A stretch of 64,000 bases of DNA, from positions 47,219-111,218 of the forward strand of contig NZ_AWUK01000047.1 in assembly GCF_000499205.1 (NCBI RefSeq). Direction: 5' to 3'. The position numbers were made by a program, and so were the translations under genes. The DNA is from Paenibacillus sp. MAEPY2. GTDB lineage: Bacteria; Bacillota; Bacilli; Paenibacillales; Paenibacillaceae. A model generated the notes under the pieces. That model did not search any database. It saw nothing but the letters and a program-made list of their open reading frames with translations, and had not been told where the DNA came from. Below, piece after piece: positions 51,966 through 61,032 of this stretch (positions are counted from its first letter, which is position 1; each line of letters starts with the position of its first letter).

Positions 51966-53639
51966 TTGAATCTCACCCAAAACAAATTGTATATCGCTGC
52001 TCTTGGCGGATTGAATGAAATTGGCAAGAACATGTACCTTATCCAGTATAATCAGGACATCATTGTCATCGACTGTGGTTCTAAATTTCCGGATGAAACC
52101 CTGCCGGGGATCGATCTTATCATTCCGGATGTAACGTATCTACTGGAAAATCAGGACAAGGTGAGAGCGCTTGTGGTTACTCATGGACATGAAGACCACA
52201 TTGGAGGCATTCCTTATTTGTTAAAACAAATCAATATCCCTGTGTATGCGTCCAGACTGACACGAGGATTAATTGAGCTTAAACTGAAAGAGCATGGGCT
52301 GCTGCGCAAAGCGGAGATCCATACCGTTGACTCCAAATCCAGTATTACGCTGGGTGCCATTGAGGTTTCTTTTTTTGCAACCAGTCATAGCATACCGGAT
52401 TGTCTCGGCATTTTCTTTCAGACACCAGGCGGCAATGTTGTCCATACCGGGGATTTCAAGTTTGATTTGTCACCTGTTAATGGGCCATATCCCGATCTGC
52501 ATCGTATGGCCGAGATTGGCAAACAAGGTGTTCACGTACTGCTGTCCGAAAGCACCAATGCAGAGAGACCCGGATTCACGCCTTCCGAGCGTGTCGTTGG
52601 TGATCACATATTGGATGCGTTCATTCGTGCCAAACAAAAAGTATTTATATCAACCTTTGCGTCCAACGTAAGCAGGGTACAGCAAATTGTTAATGCTGCA
52701 TTCGAGACGGGGCGTAAGTTGGCTCTGCTTGGCAGAAGCATGATCAATGTAGTGTCTGTAGCCAGTGAACTGGGATACCTGGATGTTCCTGAGGGGTTGC
52801 TCATTGAAGCAATAGATTCGGACCAGTTTCCACCTGATGAGGTCGTTGTGCTCTGTACGGGAAGTCAGGGTGAGACGATGGCTGCATTATCCCGCCTGGC
52901 TGCCTCCAAACATCCTCATGTGAAGATTGCACCTGGAGATACCGTTATCATTGCCGCTGGTGCGATCCCGGGAAACGAGCGCAATCTTGCGCATGTCATT
53001 GATAATCTGTATGTGCTCGGTGCACGCGTTATTTATGGTTCAAGCGGCGCAGCAGGCATGCATGTATCAGGACATGGTAGCCAGGAAGAACTCAAACTGA
53101 TGCTGACCCTGATGAAGCCTGATTATCTGATTCCTGTTCACGGCGAGTTCCGTATGTTGTATCAGCATAGACAGCTCGCGGAGTCTGTGGGGATAGAACG
53201 AGATCATGTATTTATCGTGAATAATGGGGATATGATTCAGTACCAAGATGGCGTTGCTTCTTCGGGTCCCAAAATTGCTTCAGGCAACAGTCTGGTTGAT
53301 GGTCTGCTCATGGGCGATGTCGGTAATATCGTGCTGCGTGACCGCCGGCAACTGTCCTCCGATGGAATGTTGGTGATTGTGGCTACGCTGAGCAAAACGG
53401 AGAAGCATATGGTTACATCACCTGAAATTATCTCCAGAGGTTTTGTATTTGTGAAAGACTCCGAGGAATTCATGAAAGAAATTCTTGAGCTGGTTCAGAA
53501 CAAGATGAATGAACTAACCGAAAGCGGAGCGAATCAATGGAATGTGATCAAAAGAAAGCTGAAGGACGAGATTGGTCATTACATCTACGCTCAGACGAAA
53601 CGAAGACCGATGATTCTACCCATTATTATTGAGGTATGA
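51966..53639 (+). CDS. Ribonuclease J
   Basis: 557 residues from TTG 51966, about ten bases behind GAGGAGGA. Metallo-beta-lactamase core with zinc motif THGHEDHIGG (73-81), VHTGDFKFD, then the beta-CASP domain (ESTNAERPGFTPSE, FASNVSRVQQI, CTGSQGE, IPVHGEFRML) and a C-terminal domain (~455-557). It is a 5-to-3 exoribonuclease and endonuclease in mRNA decay and rRNA maturation, part of the Firmicutes RNA degradosome. Which paralogue (J1 or J2) it is I cannot decide; Paenibacillus usually has another copy. Single-gene unit with its own terminator. Confidence 0.92.
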   Translation: MNLTQNKLYIAALGGLNEIGKNMYLIQYNQDIIVIDCGSKFPDETLPGIDLIIPDVTYLLENQDKVRALVVTHGHEDHIGGIPYLLKQINIPVYASRLTRGLIELKLKEHGLLRKAEIHTVDSKSSITLGAIEVSFFATSHSIPDCLGIFFQTPGGNVVHTGDFKFDLSPVNGPYPDLHRMAEIGKQGVHVLLSESTNAERPGFTPSERVVGDHILDAFIRAKQKVFISTFASNVSRVQQIVNAAFETGRKLALLGRSMINVVSVASELGYLDVPEGLLIEAIDSDQFPPDEVVVLCTGSQGETMAALSRLAASKHPHVKIAPGDTVIIAAGAIPGNERNLAHVIDNLYVLGARVIYGSSGAAGMHVSGHGSQEELKLMLTLMKPDYLIPVHGEFRMLYQHRQLAESVGIERDHVFIVNNGDMIQYQDGVASSGPKIASGNSLVDGLLMGDVGNIVLRDRRQLSSDGMLVIVATLSKTEKHMVTSPEIISRGFVFVKDSEEFMKEILELVQNKMNELTESGANQWNVIKRKLKDEIGHYIYAQTKRRPMILPIIIEV

Positions 53640-53713
53640 GGAAAGGGAGATTACAGTCAAAGCTTCCTGTCATGTACTGGAACAGAGACTCCTGCTAGGA
53701 AATTAAGATGATC

Positions 53714-53776
53714 AAAAGCCTGAGAAATGTGTGGTCATACAGCATTTGAATGACCACACATTTTAGTCAGGCTTTT
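53714..53776. terminator. Bidirectional two-step terminator
   Basis: AAAAGCCTGA (53714-53723) pairs with 53767-53776 and ATGTGTGGTCAT (53728-53739) with 53750-53761. It separates RNase J from the opposing aroA gene. Confidence 0.88.
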
Positions 53777-53793
53777 ATTGTTTGTTAATTAAC

Positions 53794-54876
53794 CTATTGA
53801 TCCTTCAGCAACCCCGATTGTCTCACAGATGTGAGGAACTGATTGAATTGCTCGATGTTTAATTGCTGTGCGCTATCCGAGAGGGCCACCGCCGGATTTG
53901 GATGAACCTCAACCATAACACCATCTGCACCCGCTGCCAGAGCTGCCTTGGCACAAGGAGCGAGAATGTCTTTGCGACCGGTAGAGTGGGTTACATCCAC
54001 AAGTACAGGCAGGTGGGTTTCCTGTTTCAGAATCGGTACAGCAGAGATGTCGAGTGTATTTCGGGTTGCTTTTTCATACGTGCGAATGCCTCGTTCAATC
54101 AGCATGACCTGTTTGTTACCTCGAGAGACAACATATTCTGCAGCATGCACGAATTCATCAATGGTTGCAGACAACCCGCGTTTCAGCAGAATAGGGATGT
54201 TTACATCTCCCGCAGCCTTGAGCAGTTCAAAGTTTTGCATGTTACGGGCACCAATCTGGATCACATCAATATACTCGCCAGCCAGTTCAATATGACTTGG
54301 ATGCACAATCTCACTAATGGTCTTCAGCCCGAACTCATCGGCAACTTCCTTCAGAATTTTCAATCCTTCGATTCCGAGTCCCTGGAAGTCATATGGAGAA
54401 GTACGAGGTTTGAATGCACCTCCGCGCATCACGGTAATGCCGGCAGCTTTCAGCGCTGCGGCGACCTCGCGTACCTGCTCGTAACTTTCAACTGAGCACG
54501 GTCCAGCAATCATGATCGGTTTGCCTGCACCTACCTTGACGTTTCCGATGGAGACGACCGTATCTTCCTGCTGATTTTTGCGGCTAACGAGCAGCTGTTT
54601 CTTGTGTTCGTCGACCTGAAGGTTCAGGGAGGCTTGGAAAATTTGTTTGAACAGGAGCTTGATGGCATCGTCTTGGAAAGGCCCCGGGTTGGCCGCAGTC
54701 AGTTCCTCCAGCATTTCTTTTTCGCGAACCGGATCAAACTTGGGTACACCCTGTTTTTCCTTGATTTGACCAATTTCCTGTGTAATTTGGGCCCGTTCTG
54801 ACAACAAGTGCAGGAGGTTATGGTTAATTTCACTCAATCGGCCTCTTAATTGTTCCAAGTTCTTGCTTTGATCCAT
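53794..54876 (-). CDS. aroA: Bifunctional chorismate mutase / DAHP synthase
   Basis: 360 residues from ATG 54876 (GGAGTGG upstream; the longer frame to 54960 runs into the T-box terminator). Residues ~1-85 are an AroQ-type chorismate mutase (LRGRLSEINHNLLHLLSERAQITQEIG). Residues ~105-355 are a type I-beta DAHP synthase (IMIAGPCSVESYEQV, RGGAFKPRTSPYDFQG, IQIGARNMQNFELLK, LLKRGLSAT, VDVTHSTGRKD, VEVHPNPAVALSD). It condenses phosphoenolpyruvate and erythrose-4-phosphate, the first step to aromatic amino acids; the mutase domain allows feedback by chorismate or prephenate. Control is by the T-box leader just upstream. Confidence 0.95.
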   Translation of the reverse strand: MDQSKNLEQLRGRLSEINHNLLHLLSERAQITQEIGQIKEKQGVPKFDPVREKEMLEELTAANPGPFQDDAIKLLFKQIFQASLNLQVDEHKKQLLVSRKNQQEDTVVSIGNVKVGAGKPIMIAGPCSVESYEQVREVAAALKAAGITVMRGGAFKPRTSPYDFQGLGIEGLKILKEVADEFGLKTISEIVHPSHIELAGEYIDVIQIGARNMQNFELLKAAGDVNIPILLKRGLSATIDEFVHAAEYVVSRGNKQVMLIERGIRTYEKATRNTLDISAVPILKQETHLPVLVDVTHSTGRKDILAPCAKAALAAGADGVMVEVHPNPAVALSDSAQQLNIEQFNQFLTSVRQSGLLKDQ

Positions 54877-54904
54877 TCTGATCCACTCCTTCAATATAGG
54901 TTTA

Positions 54905-55190
54905 TGAAAAAACACAAAAAGGCCCATCATCCGTAAGGGACGAAGAAGCCGTGGTACCACCCTAATTAGAAACGGTCCTGCTGATTGAATACAGCCGATC
55001 TGTTTCTCACTTTGACCTTTTAACGCAAGGAACGGATTGTCCTAGAAGCTGTACCTTGAGGAGCAGCTCTTCAGCAATCGGCTCGGGAGTGAACTTCGGC
55101 GGCATGTTCCTTTCGGGTGCTCTCAGTCTTCGGCACCGCGTCCCTGTAATGAACGATAACTCCGCGTACTCTTTCCGTCATAGCCTGTAT
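54905..55190 (-). ncRNA. T-box riboswitch leader of aroA
   Basis: Read on the minus strand, the hallmark T-box AGGGTGGTACCACGG lies at 54965-54951, followed by a terminator hairpin ending in TTTTTGTGTTTTTT near 54921-54905. Stem I upstream holds the GAGTACGCGG side and, opposite, GAAGTTCACTC. This puts the likely specifier TTC (Phe) at 55093-55091, although the frame of the specifier loop could be read differently. Uncharged tRNA binding would favour read-through into aroA. Confidence 0.9.
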
Positions 55191-55444
55191 GAATAATGAT
55201 GTTCTGTGCTGTATTTCATGATGCAAGTTAGGAATTGAAGTTATACTAGCATCTCATGTTCCTTGTCTGCAAGAAGCTGAATTAATGCCATGCATCAATA
55301 ACGCTTTACCGTGACGCATTATACATCTGCTTCCAGTGTCCTGTGTGATTTACTAATAGCTTCATGGGAATAGTATTCGCAAGGGTATACCATTCGAAGT
55401 ATAATATAAGTGAATGCATGTGAATGTGAATAAGAGGAGAAATT

Positions 55445-56428
55445 ATGAATAAAACGATTTCGGATATCGCCCAAATGGCAGGCGTGGCGAAGAGTACAGT
55501 CTCTCGTTTCCTGAATGGTGGTTCTGTTAGTGAAGATACACGGCAGAAAATTGAGCGCATTATTAAACAATATAATTACGTACCCAATACGTTTGCACAG
55601 AGTCTTAAAGCAAAAAAAACCAGTATTATTGGAACGGTTGTTCCTCGTCTGGATTCCTTTGCAACCTCCCAGACATTGATTGGCATCGATGAAGAATTAA
55701 GAAATAATCAGTATCAGATGCTGATCGCGAATACGAGCCAGGATATGCAACGCGAGATTGATGCAATATATGATTTTGCCAGACAAAAAGTGTCCGGCAT
55801 TATTCTGCTAGCCGCCGAAGTGACCGATGCACATCTGAAAGCCGTTGAAGACATCGGGATTCCGGTCCTCTTAGTAGGACAGCAGAGTAAACAGCTGCAC
55901 AGTCTGGTTCATAATGATGATCAGGCGGGGTATGAGATGGGTAAGCATGTTGTGGAAAAAGGCCATCGGAAGATCGTCTATATGGGTGTTACCGAGAAAG
56001 ATCAGGCGGTGGGTATCCATCGCAAACAAGGGTTCAAGCGTGCAATTGACGAATGTGGCGGATGTGATGTGACGTATTATGAGACAAGCTTCAAAATGTC
56101 CGAAGCTATCGTTACCGCAGAAGCGATTATGAAAGAAAGTAAACCGACCATTATTGTGGGCGCAACGGATAATATTGCACTGGGTGTGATGAAGATTGCT
56201 TTTTCCAACAAGGTACGAATTCCCCAGGATCTGTCGGTTACCGGATTTGGTGGTTATGAAATTACCGAGATGATTCATCCTACGCTAACGACGGTGAAAT
56301 ATCATTATTTTGAGGCAGGTCAAGTGGCGGCCCAGCACATTATTCGTCTGGTAAAAGGCGAGCCAGTGGAACAGTGCACGATCCTTGATGTGGAGATTAT
56401 TCCACGAGAAAGCGTTGACAAGATATAA
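55445..56428 (+). CDS. scrR: Sucrose operon repressor, LacI family
   Basis: 327 residues. N-terminal LacI helix-turn-helix ISDIAQMAGVAKSTVSRFLNGGSVSEDTRQKI, hinge NTFAQSLKAKKTSIIG, and a periplasmic-binding-like sensor domain ending ITEMIHPTLTTVKYHYFEAGQVAA. The protein matches ScrR of Firmicutes, which senses fructose or a phosphorylated product. It directly precedes the sucrose hydrolase and transporter and is flanked by two CCGGTT palindromes; autoregulation is plausible since the downstream promoter starts inside its 3-prime end. AAGAGGAGA lies upstream. Confidence 0.9.
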   Translation: MNKTISDIAQMAGVAKSTVSRFLNGGSVSEDTRQKIERIIKQYNYVPNTFAQSLKAKKTSIIGTVVPRLDSFATSQTLIGIDEELRNNQYQMLIANTSQDMQREIDAIYDFARQKVSGIILLAAEVTDAHLKAVEDIGIPVLLVGQQSKQLHSLVHNDDQAGYEMGKHVVEKGHRKIVYMGVTEKDQAVGIHRKQGFKRAIDECGGCDVTYYETSFKMSEAIVTAEAIMKESKPTIIVGATDNIALGVMKIAFSNKVRIPQDLSVTGFGGYEITEMIHPTLTTVKYHYFEAGQVAAQHIIRLVKGEPVEQCTILDVEIIPRESVDKI

Positions 56429-56444
56429 TTGAATCCTATATGAT
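56415..56444 (+). promoter_or_regulatory. sacA-scrA promoter overlapping the end of scrR
   Basis: TTGACA at 56415-56420 and TATGAT at 56439-56444, with an 18-base spacer. The -35 lies inside the scrR coding end. Confidence 0.65.
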
Positions 56445-56535
56445 AATTCCATCGAACCGGTTCCACACCAAATATCCAATGCGGATATGGGAACACGGTG
56501 GCAGGCGAAAAAGCCATATGGAATTATTTTTTTAA
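56441..56535 (+). promoter_or_regulatory. Structured leader and terminator-like hairpin between scrR and sacA
   Basis: ATAATTCCAT near 56443-56452 pairs perfectly with ATGGAATTAT near 56517-56528, followed by seven T. Inside, GGTTCC can pair with GGGAAC and ATATCC with GGATAT. It may end scrR and also act as an attenuator for sacA; operator O1 is in its 5-prime arm. Confidence 0.5.
56454..56463. promoter_or_regulatory. ScrR operator O1
   Basis: GAACCGGTTC is a perfect palindrome just downstream of the -10. The shape is typical of LacI-family operators. Confidence 0.6.
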
Positions 56536-56542
56536 GTGCATT

Positions 56543-56554
56543 GGAACCGGTTCC
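56543..56554. promoter_or_regulatory. ScrR operator O2
   Basis: GGAACCGGTTCC is a perfect 12-base palindrome downstream of the hairpin, 44 bases before the sacA start; it shares its core with O1, 89 bases away. Confidence 0.65.
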
Positions 56555-56598
56555 TCTAATTTGGGTTTTACTTTTCGCGAGGATGGAGAACACTTTTT

Positions 56599-58074
56599 AT
56601 GAAAATGACTAGAGAGCAACGCTACAGACGAATCGAGCAGGCAGAGCCTGGAGAAATAGGCAAGCTGGAAGCTTTGATCTCATCATGTCCGTGGAGACAG
56701 AGTTACCATATCCAGCCTATAACCGGACTGCTTAACGATCCTAACGGATTTTCTTATTATCAGGGGTATTATCATCTGTTCTATCAGTGGTTTCCACTCG
56801 GGACCGAGCATGGAATGAAATATTGGTATCATACCCGTTCAACGGATCTGGTGAACTGGGAAGAAGTCGGAATCGGAATTCAGCCGGGTGACACATACGA
56901 CTCACATGGGGCGTATTCGGGCAGTGCTATTGAAAAAGAAGGTCAACTGTATCTGCTGTACACAGGCAATACAAGAGATCAAGAGTGGATCAGGCATCCG
57001 TATCAGTGTCTGGCGATTATGGATGAAAGCGGTTCAATAGCCAAAGTGGATCAACCTGTAATCTCCGAAGTACCTTTTGGGTACACAGAGCACTTCCGAG
57101 ATCCAAAGGTATGGCAGCAGGGGGACACGTATTATTGTGTGATTGGAGCCCAGCGCGTGGATGAGACCGGATGCACAGTATTATATCGCTCGTCAGATCT
57201 CAGAAACTGGACGTTTCTTGGAGAGATTCATACTGGGCTACCGAAGTTTGGCTACATGTGGGAGTGCCCCGATTATATGGAGCTGCAAGGTCAGGGTGTG
57301 CTGATCTTTTCTCCTCAAGGAATAGAAAGTCAGGGAGATGAGTATCAGAATATTTTTCAGTCGGGCTATCTGATTGGCGAACCACTGGATCTTCAGACAA
57401 GGCATTTCGAACATGGTCCGTTTCAGGAGCTGGATCGCGGATTTGACTTTTATGCCCCGCAGACGATGCAGGCGCCGGATGGACGACGAATTCTGGTGGG
57501 ATGGATGGGACTCCCCGATTTGGAGTATCCGACAGACCAGAGTGGATGGGCTCATTGCCTGACGATTCCGCGGCAGTTGTCACTTCGGGAGGGCAAGTTA
57601 ATCCAGCAGCCTGTCTCTGAAATGGTGAAGCTTCGCGGGGATGATGAAGGGAATCATATGCAATTCACACTTAATAATGAGACCCGATCTTTCCCGGACT
57701 TTGCTGGAATTGCTTATGAGTTGGAATGCGAGATCCGTGATTTTGACGCAGAGACCGTGGGTATTGAATTCCGGGCAAGCGCAGAAGAGAAGACTGTGTT
57801 GCAGTATGATCGCTTGGCACAGAAAGTAATCCTGGATCGCTCCGAATCAGGCGCCCCGCTCGCGGAGCGGAATGGAAATGTGCGGCGCTGCGCACTGAAT
57901 GCAGACGTGCTTAAGATTCATATGTTTGTGGATTCTTCTTCCGTTGAGATCTTTGTCAATGATGGAGAAGAAGTATTCACAAGCCGTATCTTCCCTAGTA
58001 AGGAAAGTGTGGAGATTCGCTTCTTTGCACAGGCAGGCAAGGCAGAATTTCAGGCATCAAAGTGGAATTATTAG
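56599..58074 (+). CDS. sacA: Sucrose-6-phosphate hydrolase, GH32
   Basis: 491 residues. The five-bladed propeller of GH32 is marked by the nucleophile Asp47 in LLNDPNG, FRDPKV (transition-state Asp), and the acid/base Glu222 in MWECPDY; WMGLPD and a C-terminal beta-sandwich follow. No signal peptide, so it acts in the cytoplasm on sucrose-6-phosphate delivered by the PTS transporter encoded next. It lies between the ScrR operators and scrA. GAGGATGGAGAA precedes the start. Confidence 0.93.
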   Translation: MKMTREQRYRRIEQAEPGEIGKLEALISSCPWRQSYHIQPITGLLNDPNGFSYYQGYYHLFYQWFPLGTEHGMKYWYHTRSTDLVNWEEVGIGIQPGDTYDSHGAYSGSAIEKEGQLYLLYTGNTRDQEWIRHPYQCLAIMDESGSIAKVDQPVISEVPFGYTEHFRDPKVWQQGDTYYCVIGAQRVDETGCTVLYRSSDLRNWTFLGEIHTGLPKFGYMWECPDYMELQGQGVLIFSPQGIESQGDEYQNIFQSGYLIGEPLDLQTRHFEHGPFQELDRGFDFYAPQTMQAPDGRRILVGWMGLPDLEYPTDQSGWAHCLTIPRQLSLREGKLIQQPVSEMVKLRGDDEGNHMQFTLNNETRSFPDFAGIAYELECEIRDFDAETVGIEFRASAEEKTVLQYDRLAQKVILDRSESGAPLAERNGNVRRCALNADVLKIHMFVDSSSVEIFVNDGEEVFTSRIFPSKESVEIRFFAQAGKAEFQASKWNY

Positions 58075-58102
58075 AGATATAACGTGAGAGGAATGAAGAA
58101 CC

Positions 58103-60070
58103 ATGTCGGATAATCAGCAGATTGCCCAGGACGTTATTCGTGCCATCGGGGGCAAAGAAAATATCGCGTCATTTGCACATTGCGCAACACGTCTTCGGAT
58201 CATGGTGAATGACAAGGATAAGATTGATCAGAAGCAGGTCGAGAACATCGACAAAGTGAAAGGGGCTTTTTTCAACTCGGGCCAGTATCAGATCATTTTC
58301 GGAACAGGAACCGTAAACCGGATATTTGAAGAGGTAGAGAAGCTGGGGATCGAGGGAACTTCCAAGGAAGACGTGAAGAGTCAGGGCAAAAAGGAAGGCA
58401 ATGCTTTTCAACGGGCCATTCGTACGTTTGGTGACGTTTTTGTACCGATTATTCCTGTGCTCGTGGCAACGGGGCTATTCATGGGTCTGCGAGGGCTGCT
58501 CACTCAGAATGAAATTCTTTCGCTGTTTGGTGCAACACCTGAAGACATTTCGCCCAATTTCCTGCTATTTACTCAGATCCTGACGGACACAGCATTTGCA
58601 TTTCTTCCTGCACTTGTAGCCTGGTCTGCGTTCCGCGTATTTGGCGGGAGTCCGGTTCTGGGTATCGTTTTGGGTCTGATGCTTGTGAATCCGGCGCTGC
58701 CAAATGCGTACGCGGTGGCCGATGGATCGGCACAACCGCTGCATATGTTCGGGTTCATACCGGTAGTCGGGTATCAGGGCTCCGTGCTGCCTGCGTTCTT
58801 CGTGGGGTTGATCGGAGCGAAGTTTGAGAAAGTTCTGAGAAGACGTGTACCGGAGGCACTGGACTTAATTCTTACCCCTTTTATTACGCTGACGGTCATG
58901 ATTACATTGGGACTCTTCGCCATCGGCCCGGTATTCCATTCCCTGGAGGAGTGGGTGCTGCATGGAACGACTGCCGTATTGGGACTGCCATTTGGTATTG
59001 CGGGTATTATTATTGGTTTCTTTCATCAAATTATTGTCGTTACCGGTGTCCACCACATCTTTAACTTTCTGGAGATACAATTGCTGGAGAAAACGGGCTT
59101 TAATCCGTTCAACGCGATTATTACCTGTGCTATGGCTGCACAAGGAGCGGCTTGTCTGGCGGTGGGGTTGAAAACCAAAAATACTAAGCTGAAAGCACTC
59201 GCACTGCCTTCGTCATTTTCTGCATTTCTTGGGATTACCGAACCCGCTATCTTCGGGGTTAACTTGCGGTATATGAAACCATTTATCATGGGGCTTGTGG
59301 GAGGCGCTGTGGGTGGATTTCTCGCATCCTTGTTCCACTTGCAAGGTACTGGTATGGCGGTGACGGTTATTCCGGGAACTCTGCTGTATTTGAACAGTCA
59401 ATTGCCTTTGTACATTTTGTCCAATGTGGTGGCTATGGGTATTGCCTTTGCACTTACCTGGTTCTTTGGATATAAGGATCAGCCCGTTGCGGAGGAAGTA
59501 TCGAGCCATGCAGAAGAAGAGAACAAGTCGGAAGTTCCGGCGCAAAAGTCAAACCCATCTGCCAGCCAGGCTGTGAACCATCGTACAAAAGTAGGTATCC
59601 TGGAGATTGTCTCACCGATGACAGGCACAGCCGTTGCTTTGGAGCAGGTTCCTGATCCTGCATTCTCGGAAAAGCATATGGGAGAAGGGATCGCTATCGA
59701 GCCTTCTGAGGGTAAAGTATTTGCACCTTTTGATGGCGTTATCGCTCATGTGATGAACAAGAGCAAACATGCAGTAATTCTGGAACATGAAACGGGTGTT
59801 CAGATGCTGGTGCATATTGGAATTAACACGGTTGGATTGAAGGGGGAAGGTTTTACCGCACATGTGAATAGCGGCGACATCGTAACCGCAGGACAACTGT
59901 TGATTGAATTTGACATGGAAGCCATTCAGGCTGCAGGACTTCCATTGATTACACCTGTGCTCATTCCCAATGGGAACGATCGGATTGAACAGGTGATGGC
60001 TAATTTCACAGGCCCTGTTCAAGCTAATGGGGAAGCACTAATCTTTGTGAAATTTACTGAACCGCAATAA
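58103..60070 (+). CDS. scrA: PTS sucrose transporter, EIIBCA
   Basis: 655 residues, all three EII domains fused. EIIB (~1-85) has the phosphocysteine Cys27 in FAHCATRLRI; EIIC (~110-460) has about ten membrane helices including GVHHIFNFLEIQLL and GITEPAIFGVNL; a Ser/Pro linker leads to EIIA (~500-655) with the phosphohistidine His571 in MLVHIGINTVGL. It imports and phosphorylates sucrose. A trehalose role is possible by homology, but its operon with sacA and scrR supports sucrose. No fructokinase gene follows. A strong terminator ends the operon. Confidence 0.92.
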   Translation: MSDNQQIAQDVIRAIGGKENIASFAHCATRLRIMVNDKDKIDQKQVENIDKVKGAFFNSGQYQIIFGTGTVNRIFEEVEKLGIEGTSKEDVKSQGKKEGNAFQRAIRTFGDVFVPIIPVLVATGLFMGLRGLLTQNEILSLFGATPEDISPNFLLFTQILTDTAFAFLPALVAWSAFRVFGGSPVLGIVLGLMLVNPALPNAYAVADGSAQPLHMFGFIPVVGYQGSVLPAFFVGLIGAKFEKVLRRRVPEALDLILTPFITLTVMITLGLFAIGPVFHSLEEWVLHGTTAVLGLPFGIAGIIIGFFHQIIVVTGVHHIFNFLEIQLLEKTGFNPFNAIITCAMAAQGAACLAVGLKTKNTKLKALALPSSFSAFLGITEPAIFGVNLRYMKPFIMGLVGGAVGGFLASLFHLQGTGMAVTVIPGTLLYLNSQLPLYILSNVVAMGIAFALTWFFGYKDQPVAEEVSSHAEEENKSEVPAQKSNPSASQAVNHRTKVGILEIVSPMTGTAVALEQVPDPAFSEKHMGEGIAIEPSEGKVFAPFDGVIAHVMNKSKHAVILEHETGVQMLVHIGINTVGLKGEGFTAHVNSGDIVTAGQLLIEFDMEAIQAAGLPLITPVLIPNGNDRIEQVMANFTGPVQANGEALIFVKFTEPQ

Positions 60071-60097
60071 GTGAAAAATTGAAAAAAAACAGGTCAG

Positions 60098-60146
60098 AAA
60101 ATGCAAAGAGACCCGGTGTATATCACCAGGGTTTATTTGCATTTTT
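60098..60146. terminator. Intrinsic terminator after scrA
   Basis: AAATGCAAA pairs with TTTGCATTT and inside ACCC-GGTG pairs with CACC-GGGT; T-run follows. Confidence 0.85.
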
Positions 60147-60174
60147 ATGTATCATTTCTTCAAAACGGAAGGTG

Positions 60175-60636
60175 TCAAAAAGAATAATACGTCAGGGCAT
60201 ATTGCATCAGAAAGGTGCGGATTTCTTCTTGGCTTAACCTATCATCAGAAGTGCTGGCTTGCTCCAGGTTGAGAAGCAAATGGTTGACGGCTTCATGTAG
60301 AAACAGCATGCGTTCGTGTCCCCAGAGCGTCTGGTGCTGCTTGATATATTGCATGACCTGTGACATGTGCATGCCCTTTAAAGCTCTGAACACCGAAGCC
60401 CATTGCACCAGATCAGTAGGATGGGAGCCCTCAGGCAGTTCAAATTCAGCAAAACCATGAACATGCCCACATGAGATTTTGAACAATCCACAATAACGGA
60501 ATATCTGTTCACGCTCTATAAATGGCAATTTTCGCATATCGTACTGAATAATCTCCATGGAACTGATTCGGGCATTAACATGAATCTCCGATCGTATTTT
60601 CACATCACAACTTGCAATCACCATTCCAACCTCCAT
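60175..60636 (-). CDS. Hypothetical protein
   Basis: 153 residues from ATG 60636, eight bases behind AGGTGA; ATG 60624 behind GGAGG is an alternative. I do not recognise it. It has no signal peptide or membrane helix. Notable points are an N-terminal Ile/Val-rich strand (MVIASCDVKIRSEIHVNARI), a CGHVHGF motif, two Cys in the middle (YCGLFKISCGHVHG), and a helical C-terminus. The CxxxxxCxHxH arrangement could bind a metal. It stands alone, convergent with scrA. Confidence 0.55.
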   Translation of the reverse strand: MEVGMVIASCDVKIRSEIHVNARISSMEIIQYDMRKLPFIEREQIFRYCGLFKISCGHVHGFAEFELPEGSHPTDLVQWASVFRALKGMHMSQVMQYIKQHQTLWGHERMLFLHEAVNHLLLNLEQASTSDDRLSQEEIRTFLMQYALTYYSF

Positions 60637-61032
60637 AGGCAAAATCACCTTATTGTTATCACTATTCTGCCGATTATGTTACGACTGATTAAAACTGAAG
60701 TAAAATAAATCCTCATTGAAAAAAGGCCTGTTTTACCGATTTTTGGTTTGAAATGCACACATGTAAGCGATTAATGAGAGATATATCTGCGTTTTGGACT
60801 CGAATAACTCGATATTTTCTTCCGCTCATGATAGACCGAGCATCATGGCGCATGAGAGCGAAAAGAGAAGTTTAAATAAGAAACGCTCACCCGAATGCCC
60901 AGGAATGAATCAGAACAGTGCAGAATTCCAATGCAGTTGAATTGCGGAGATAAGGATAGAGGACTATGATTCGCACATAACGTACTCCAGACGGCATTTG
61001 CAGGATCTGATGTGAAGGCGAGGTTGGCGGTA
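60637..61032. other. Intergenic region with a cre-like match and an inverted repeat
   Basis: No gene is seen. TGTAAGCGATTAAT (60762-60775) partly matches the cre consensus. CATGAT (60827-60832) and ATCATG (60842-60847) form an inverted repeat extended by flanking CGCTCATG and CATGAGAGCG. It probably carries the promoters of the two divergent orphan genes. Confidence 0.35.

Noticed and set aside
54877..54960. N-terminal extension of the DAHP synthase
   Set aside because: The extra 28 codons lie in the T-box terminator; ATG 54876 has its own ribosome site and gives the family N-terminus.
58103..60070. Trehalose PTS partner of treR
   Set aside because: It sits 12 kb from treR, in one operon with sacA and scrR operators, so sucrose is the better reading.
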